A stretch of DNA of 10,862 bases from positions 1-10,862 of the forward strand of contig SYDD01000358.1 of NCBI GenBank assembly GCA_005786775.1, read 5' to 3'. Made by a program: the position numbers and the translations under genes. This DNA comes from Opitutaceae bacterium (GTDB taxonomy: Bacteria > Verrucomicrobiota > Verrucomicrobiia > Opitutales > Opitutaceae). The notes beneath the pieces are model-generated. The model searched no databases, was not told where the DNA came from, and saw only the letters and a program-made list of their open reading frames with translations. Below, piece after piece: positions 6,411 to 10,862 of the stretch; positions within the stretch are counted from its first letter, which is position 1; each line of letters opens with the position of its first letter.

Positions 6411-7928
6411 ATGAAGCCCCCTGTCGACTCTAACCGCGCCAAGTACATGACCCTGATCGCCGCCTTCCTTGGGTGGATGTTCGACGGGTTCGAGATGGGA
6501 CTATTCCCGCTGATCGGCCAGCCGGCGCTCAAGGATCTGCTCGGGCCCAATGCCCCCGCGGGCGAGACGGCCGCGTGGTTCGGCGCGATCATCGCGGTCT
6601 TTTTGGTGGGCGCCGCCAGCGGCGGGGTGCTCTTCGGCTGGCTGGGCGACAAGATCGGCCGCGTGCGGGCGATGTCGCTCAGCATCTTCACCTACGCGAT
6701 CTTCACCGGCCTCTGCGGGTTCGCCACCGAGGCGTGGCACATCGCGGCGCTGCGGTTCATCGCCTCCCTCGGGATGGGCGGCGAGTGGTCGCTCGGCGTG
6801 GCGTTGGTCAACGAGGTCTGGCCCGGCAAATCCCGGGCGCTGATCGCCGGCCTGATCGGCGCGGCGGCCAACGTCGGCTTCCTGTTGGTGGCGCTGCTCA
6901 GCATGGGGCTGGTGGGCTTCATCGGGGGCGTCGAGGTGATGCTGCGCTCGATCGGGCTCTCCGAAGCCGCGACCCAGAGCCTGCTCGCCAACTCGGCCTG
7001 GCGCTTCCTGATGATCAGCGGTGCCTTCCCTGCGCTGCTGATCTTCTTCATCCGCCTCTTTGTCGGCGAGTCCGAGAAGTGGGTCGAGGAGAACGCCAAG
7101 GGGTCGACCTCGCACTGGAGCAAGTCCGACCTGCTCGGCGTCCTGGTCGCCTGCATCGCGGCGTTGGTCATCATCGGCGTCTGGTCCCCGGCGCTGTCCA
7201 AGCTCCACTGGACCTGGGCGACCCTCGTGACGATCATCGGCCTGGCGGTGGCGTTGTGGGGCTACCTCTTCCCGGTCAAGCAGTACCTCGCGCGCGCGGT
7301 GGCCGCGGGCGGGCTGAAGCCCGGCACCCAGTCGGCCGTGATCCGCAGCATGCTCTTTGGCGCGGTCCTCGCGAGCGTCGCCTTGCTCGGCACCTGGGGC
7401 TCCATTCAGTGGGCGCCGCGCTGGGCGTCCGAGCTGATGCCGGACACGGCCACGGTGAAGCATTTCGCCAAGGAGAAGACCCAGTTGGCCACGTCCCTCG
7501 GCGCGATCGTCGCGACGATCATCGCCGCCGTGGCCGCCGGACGTTTCGGCCGGCGGATCACCTACGCCGTGCTCTGCGTCGGCTCGATCGCCTCCGCCCT
7601 TTACTTCTACCAGGGTAACGCCGCGTTCGGCACCGGGTTCCTGGTGGCCGCGTTCATCGCGGGCGGGGTGACCGCCTCCTTCTACGGGTTCTTCCCGCTC
7701 TATTTCCCGGAACTGTTCCCGACCGCGGTGCGGGCCACCGGCCAAGGCTTCGCCTTCAACTTCGGACGCATCGTCGCGGCCATTGGCGGCCTGCAGACCG
7801 CCACGCTTATCAAGGCATTCGATGGCAGCTTCGCCAAGACCGGCTCCACCCTCGCCGCCATCTACCTCGTGGGGATGATCGCGATCTGGTGGGGGCCGGA
7901 GACCAAGGACCGTGAGCTGCCCGAATAA
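6411..7928 (+). CDS. MFS transporter, SHS/AAHS-like proton-coupled acid or sugar symporter
   Basis: This 505-residue inner-membrane protein has about 12-14 hydrophobic stretches. Seen: FLGWMFDGFEMGLF (19-32), the first helix with the D-G-F motif typical of AAHS/SHS symporters; the MFS loop 2-3 signature GWLGDKIGRVRAM (76-88); GMGGEW (121-126); the later motif YFPELFPTAVRATGQGFAFN (431-450); and a C-terminal PETKD. This pattern resembles the sialate/lactate (Jen1-like) branch more than the classic hexose porters. A central insert around 225-240 and another around 340-360 would be cytoplasmic or periplasmic loops. The ATG at 6411 gives a short charged N-terminus; the frame is open to 6330, but that extension is proline-rich and unconserved in style. 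The gene lies near hydroxy-acid enzymes, so an organic or sugar acid cargo is plausible but unproven. Confidence 0.88.
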   Translation: MKPPVDSNRAKYMTLIAAFLGWMFDGFEMGLFPLIGQPALKDLLGPNAPAGETAAWFGAIIAVFLVGAASGGVLFGWLGDKIGRVRAMSLSIFTYAIFTGLCGFATEAWHIAALRFIASLGMGGEWSLGVALVNEVWPGKSRALIAGLIGAAANVGFLLVALLSMGLVGFIGGVEVMLRSIGLSEAATQSLLANSAWRFLMISGAFPALLIFFIRLFVGESEKWVEENAKGSTSHWSKSDLLGVLVACIAALVIIGVWSPALSKLHWTWATLVTIIGLAVALWGYLFPVKQYLARAVAAGGLKPGTQSAVIRSMLFGAVLASVALLGTWGSIQWAPRWASELMPDTATVKHFAKEKTQLATSLGAIVATIIAAVAAGRFGRRITYAVLCVGSIASALYFYQGNAAFGTGFLVAAFIAGGVTASFYGFFPLYFPELFPTAVRATGQGFAFNFGRIVAAIGGLQTATLIKAFDGSFAKTGSTLAAIYLVGMIAIWWGPETKDRELPE

Positions 7929-7952
7929 CCCGCCCGGCGGCCCCGCCCGCTG

Positions 7953-9944
7953 ATGTCCCCGGGCCAGCCCGCTGCTCCCGCCCCGGCCGTCGCGAAGGAT
8001 CCCGTCTGGGATCCCCGCCGCTGGCTGCCCACCACCCGCGACGAGGCGGCCGCCCGCGGCTGGGACGAGCTCGATGTGGTGCTGGTCTCCGGCGACGCCT
8101 ACGTCGACCATCCCGCCTTCGGCACGGCGGTCGTCGGCCGCATCATCGAGCGCGAGGGCCTGCGCATCGCCCTCATCGCCCAGCCGAACTGGCGCGACGA
8201 CCTCCGCGATTTCCGCAAGTTCGGCGCGCCCCGGCTCTTCTTCGGCGTCACCTCGGGCTGCATGGACTCGATGGTGAACCGTTACACCGCGGCGAAGAAG
8301 CCCCGCAGCCAGGATGCCTACACCCCGGGCGGCGAGCACGGCTTCCGGCCCGATTACGCGGCGACCGTCTATTCGCGCATCCTCAAGCAGCTCTATCCCG
8401 AGGTGCCCGTCCTGCTCGGCGGGATCGAGGCCAGCCTGCGGCGGGTGACCCATTACGATTACTGGTCGGACACGCTGAAGCCGGGGATCCTGGCGGAAAG
8501 CGGGGCCGATATGCTCGTTTACGGGATGGGCGAGCTGCCCCTGCTCGAGATCCTCCGCCTGCTCAAGCAGGGGGTGCCGTTCTCCTCCCTGCGGACCATC
8601 GCCCAGACCGCGGTGCTGCTGCCGCCGGGCGCGCCGGTGCCGAAGAACCAGCATTGGGAGGACTTTACCCTCCACAGCCACGATGAGTGCACGCGGGATC
8701 GCGCGCTCTACGCGCGGAACTTCAAGGACATCGAGACGGAATCGAACCGGGTGAAGGCGCGGCGGCTCGTCCAGCCCACGGGCGACCAGCTGCTGGTCGT
8801 CAACCCGCCGTTCCCGACGATGTCCGAGCGGCAGATCGACTCGAGCTTCGACCTGCCGTACACGCGGCTCCCGCACCCGAAGTACCGCAAGCGGGGGCCG
8901 ATCCCCGCGTACGAGATGATCAAGCACTCGATCAATATGCACCGCGGGTGCTTTGGCGGGTGCAGCTTCTGCACCATCTCGGCGCACCAGGGCAAATTCG
9001 TCGCCAGCCGCAGCAAGGCCAGCATCCTGCGCGAGGTCGAATCCATCAAGCAGATGCCCGATTTCCGGGGCACCATCTCCGACCTCGGCGGTCCCTCGGG
9101 CAATATGTACAAGATGAAGGGGCGCGAGCAGTGGATCTGCGACGAGTGCGTGCGCCCCAGCTGCATCTGGCCCGACGTGTGTCGGAACCTCGATACCGAC
9201 CACACCGCGCTGCTCGACGTCTACAAGGCGGTGCGCGAGACCCCCGGCGTGAACCACGCCTTCGTCACCAGCGGGCTCCGCTACGACCTCTTCCTGCACA
9301 AGCACGCCAAGGGCCAGGAGAAGGAGAGCCACGAGCGGTACGTGGACACGCTGGTCGAGCACCACGTGTCCGGCCGCCTCAAGGTCGCCCCGGAGCACAC
9401 CTCGGACGCGGTGCTGCGCGTGATGCGCAAGCCCTCGTTCAAGTACTTCCGGCGCTTCAAGGAGAAGTTCGACGCCGCCAAGGGTCGCCTGGGCCGGGAC
9501 AACCTCCAGATCATCCCCTACTTCATCAGCTCCCATCCCGGTTCGCGCCCCGAGGACATGGCCCAGCTCGCGGTGGAGACCAAGGAGCTGGGCTTCAAGC
9601 TGGAGCAGGTGCAGGACTTCACGCCGACCCCGATGACCGTCGCGACCGAGATCTACGCGACGGGGGTCCATCCCTACGACCAGAAGCCGGTCTGCGTCGC
9701 CCGCTCCCCCGAGGAGAAGCAGGAGCAGCGCAGTTTCTTCTTCTGGTACAAGCCGGAGATGAAGGCCGCGCTCCGCTCCACCCTCCGCCGCCTTGGGATG
9801 GGCGAGACCGCCGCCCGGCTGCTGGGCGACGGCTCAGCCAAGGACCGGATGCTGGCCGAGGACGCGATGTCCTGCGGCGGTCTGCCGCCGCCGCCTCCGC
9901 CGCCGGCGCGGCGGGAGTGGTTCCGGCGCCGCAATCGCAGCTGA
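7953..9944 (+). CDS. YgiQ-family radical SAM protein (UPF0313)
   Basis: This 663-residue protein has the YgiQ architecture: an N-terminal region opening with WLPTTRDEAAARGWDELDVV and DAYVDHPAFG, a vitamin-B12-binding-like segment, then the radical SAM core. Seen: HRGCFGGCSFC (330-340) with the CxxxCxxC iron-sulphur ligands C333, C337 and C340; PSGNMY (381-386); and a second cysteine group at C396, C399, C404 and C410 just before NLDTDH, which is conserved in the family. The C-terminus ends in a run of seven prolines and an arginine-rich tail. The biochemical role of YgiQ proteins is not established; they are conserved and widespread. The gene starts 24 nt after the MFS stop without a visible Shine-Dalgarno and converges with the helicase gene, leaving 15 nt. 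Confidence 0.93.
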   Translation: MSPGQPAAPAPAVAKDPVWDPRRWLPTTRDEAAARGWDELDVVLVSGDAYVDHPAFGTAVVGRIIEREGLRIALIAQPNWRDDLRDFRKFGAPRLFFGVTSGCMDSMVNRYTAAKKPRSQDAYTPGGEHGFRPDYAATVYSRILKQLYPEVPVLLGGIEASLRRVTHYDYWSDTLKPGILAESGADMLVYGMGELPLLEILRLLKQGVPFSSLRTIAQTAVLLPPGAPVPKNQHWEDFTLHSHDECTRDRALYARNFKDIETESNRVKARRLVQPTGDQLLVVNPPFPTMSERQIDSSFDLPYTRLPHPKYRKRGPIPAYEMIKHSINMHRGCFGGCSFCTISAHQGKFVASRSKASILREVESIKQMPDFRGTISDLGGPSGNMYKMKGREQWICDECVRPSCIWPDVCRNLDTDHTALLDVYKAVRETPGVNHAFVTSGLRYDLFLHKHAKGQEKESHERYVDTLVEHHVSGRLKVAPEHTSDAVLRVMRKPSFKYFRRFKEKFDAAKGRLGRDNLQIIPYFISSHPGSRPEDMAQLAVETKELGFKLEQVQDFTPTPMTVATEIYATGVHPYDQKPVCVARSPEEKQEQRSFFFWYKPEMKAALRSTLRRLGMGETAARLLGDGSAKDRMLAEDAMSCGGLPPPPPPPARREWFRRRNRS

Positions 9945-9959
9945 GTTCGGCCCTGCGCG

Positions 9960-10862
9960 TTACCAGCCCAGACTGCGTCGAGGGCGGAGCGGCTGGTACA
10001 GGTCGGGCGCCAGCTCCTCGAGGAAACGGCTCGGGGTCTGCAGCATCGCGGGGCCTCCCTTGGTGTTGAGCTTCGGGAAGCAGAGGTAGAGCTCGTCGCG
10101 CGCGCGGGTGACCGCCACGTAGAACAGCCGCCGCTCCTCCTCGACGTCGCCCGCCTCGATCGCGCGCCGCAGCGGGAAGCTCCCCTCCGCGAGACCGATG
10201 AGGAACACGGCCGCGTACTCGAGTCCCTTCGCCTGGTGCACGGTCGTCAGGCGCAGGGCGTCCTCGGCGGGGTCGGCGGAACGGTCCCCCGTCTCGCTGC
10301 TCAGCAGCATCACCTGCGCGAGCAGCTCGTGCATGTCCGGGTGCCGCCCGGCGAACCCGACGAGCGAGCGGAGGTCGTCGAGCCGCGACTCGTAGTTGGC
10401 GTACGCGCCCTTCAGGTAATCACCGTACCACCCGTCGAGGGCGATCTCGACCGCGTTGTGCGGCTTGAGAGTACGCATCACGTCGCGCACCTGCCGCAGG
10501 GAAGCGGTCAACTTGGGCCACTCCTCCCGGGCGTCGCGGGGCACGCGCGAGGCCACGTCGTCGGTCGCGAGGGCGTCGACGAAGTCCTGCTGCATCAGGC
10601 GCGCGTGGTCGAGGGCGGCGGCGTGGAGCTTCTGCGCGTTCTTGTCGCCGACCTTGGGGAGCAGGACCGCGATGCGGCCCCACGCCGCGGTGTCGGCCGG
10701 GTTGAAGACGAAGCGCAGCAGCGCGATGAGGTCCCGGACGTGCGCCTGCTCGAAGAAGCGCACGCCGCTGGTGATTTGATAGGGGATCTGCAGCCGCGCC
10801 AGCTCCAGCTGGATGTCCAGCGCCTGGAAGTGGGCCCGGTAGAGGATCGCGATGTCCCGCAG
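9960..10862 (-). CDS. UvrD/PcrA/Rep-type superfamily 1 DNA helicase (partial, C-terminal 300 residues)
   Basis: The frame is open to the window edge, so the start and the ATP-binding Walker A and B motifs lie outside. Seen in the 300 visible residues: IAILYRAH (4-11) and IPYQITSG (26-33), typical of helicase motif IV and domain 2A; RDLIALLRF (43-51); TTVHQAKGLEYAAVFLIGL (206-224), motif V; and EEERRLFYVAVTRARDEL (241-258), motif VI with the arginine finger region. It would be a 3'-5' ATP-dependent helicase acting in repair or replication. The C-terminus stops about 40 residues after motif VI, shorter than UvrD and PcrA, which carry an extra tail; this is closer to compact members. A GTG at 10763 is an internal valine, not the start, because conserved helicase sequence continues upstream. 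Confidence 0.92.
   Translation of the reverse strand: MRDIAILYRAHFQALDIQLELARLQIPYQITSGVRFFEQAHVRDLIALLRFVFNPADTAAWGRIAVLLPKVGDKNAQKLHAAALDHARLMQQDFVDALATDDVASRVPRDAREEWPKLTASLRQVRDVMRTLKPHNAVEIALDGWYGDYLKGAYANYESRLDDLRSLVGFAGRHPDMHELLAQVMLLSSETGDRSADPAEDALRLTTVHQAKGLEYAAVFLIGLAEGSFPLRRAIEAGDVEEERRLFYVAVTRARDELYLCFPKLNTKGGPAMLQTPSRFLEELAPDLYQPLRPRRSLGW

Noticed and set aside
6501..9671. A 1056-codon open frame antisense to the MFS and ygiQ genes
   Set aside because: It crosses two well-supported genes and their junction, its translation is dominated by R, G, A, D, E, H and L with no recognisable domain, and strong G/C third-position bias on the sense strand readily removes stops from an antisense frame.

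Overview
The window is high-GC, gene-dense bacterial chromosome with a mostly ordinary set of metabolic and housekeeping genes. Gene content and protein style (two 2-keto-3-deoxygluconate-type PfkB kinases, a LarA-family protein, a YgiQ radical SAM protein, strong G/C bias at third codon positions, no Shine-Dalgarno motif before any visible start) suggest a Verrucomicrobiota member, perhaps Opitutaceae. That placement is an inference from pattern, not from a search. No rRNA, tRNA, CRISPR array, transposase or phage gene was seen.

Left part (1-4740): two paralogous PfkB sugar kinases diverge from a 441-bp non-coding region. The left one is on the minus strand and is cut by the window edge; the right one, at 873-1955, is complete. 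The non-coding region holds a 42-bp near-palindrome and a 102-nt nested hairpin, the most unexplained structure in the window. After the second kinase a strong intrinsic terminator sits directly against the start codon of a LarA-family (nickel-pincer 2-hydroxyacid racemase/epimerase) gene, which is followed 11 nt later by a GlcD-type FAD-linked 2-hydroxyacid oxidase. These genes look like a sugar-acid or hydroxy-acid catabolic locus: the LarA homologue would invert C2 of a 2-hydroxyacid, the oxidase would turn a D-2-hydroxyacid into a 2-keto acid, and the kinases would phosphorylate 2-keto-3-deoxy sugar acids. The actual substrates cannot be read from sequence.

Middle part (4756-6246, minus strand): thioredoxin reductase trxB followed at once by a VanY-like M15 zinc peptidase in the same reading frame, with only one stop codon and one sense codon between them. 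This pair converges on the oxidase gene.

Right part (6411-10862): an MFS transporter of the SHS/AAHS acid-symporter type diverges from trxB across 164 bp containing inverted repeats. It is followed 24 nt later by a YgiQ-family radical SAM protein. A UvrD/PcrA-type helicase gene converges from the right, and its 5' part lies beyond the window.

I found no clear new biological system. The best leads are the structured region between the two kinases, the terminator abutting the larA-like start, and the predicted racemase-oxidase-kinase module.
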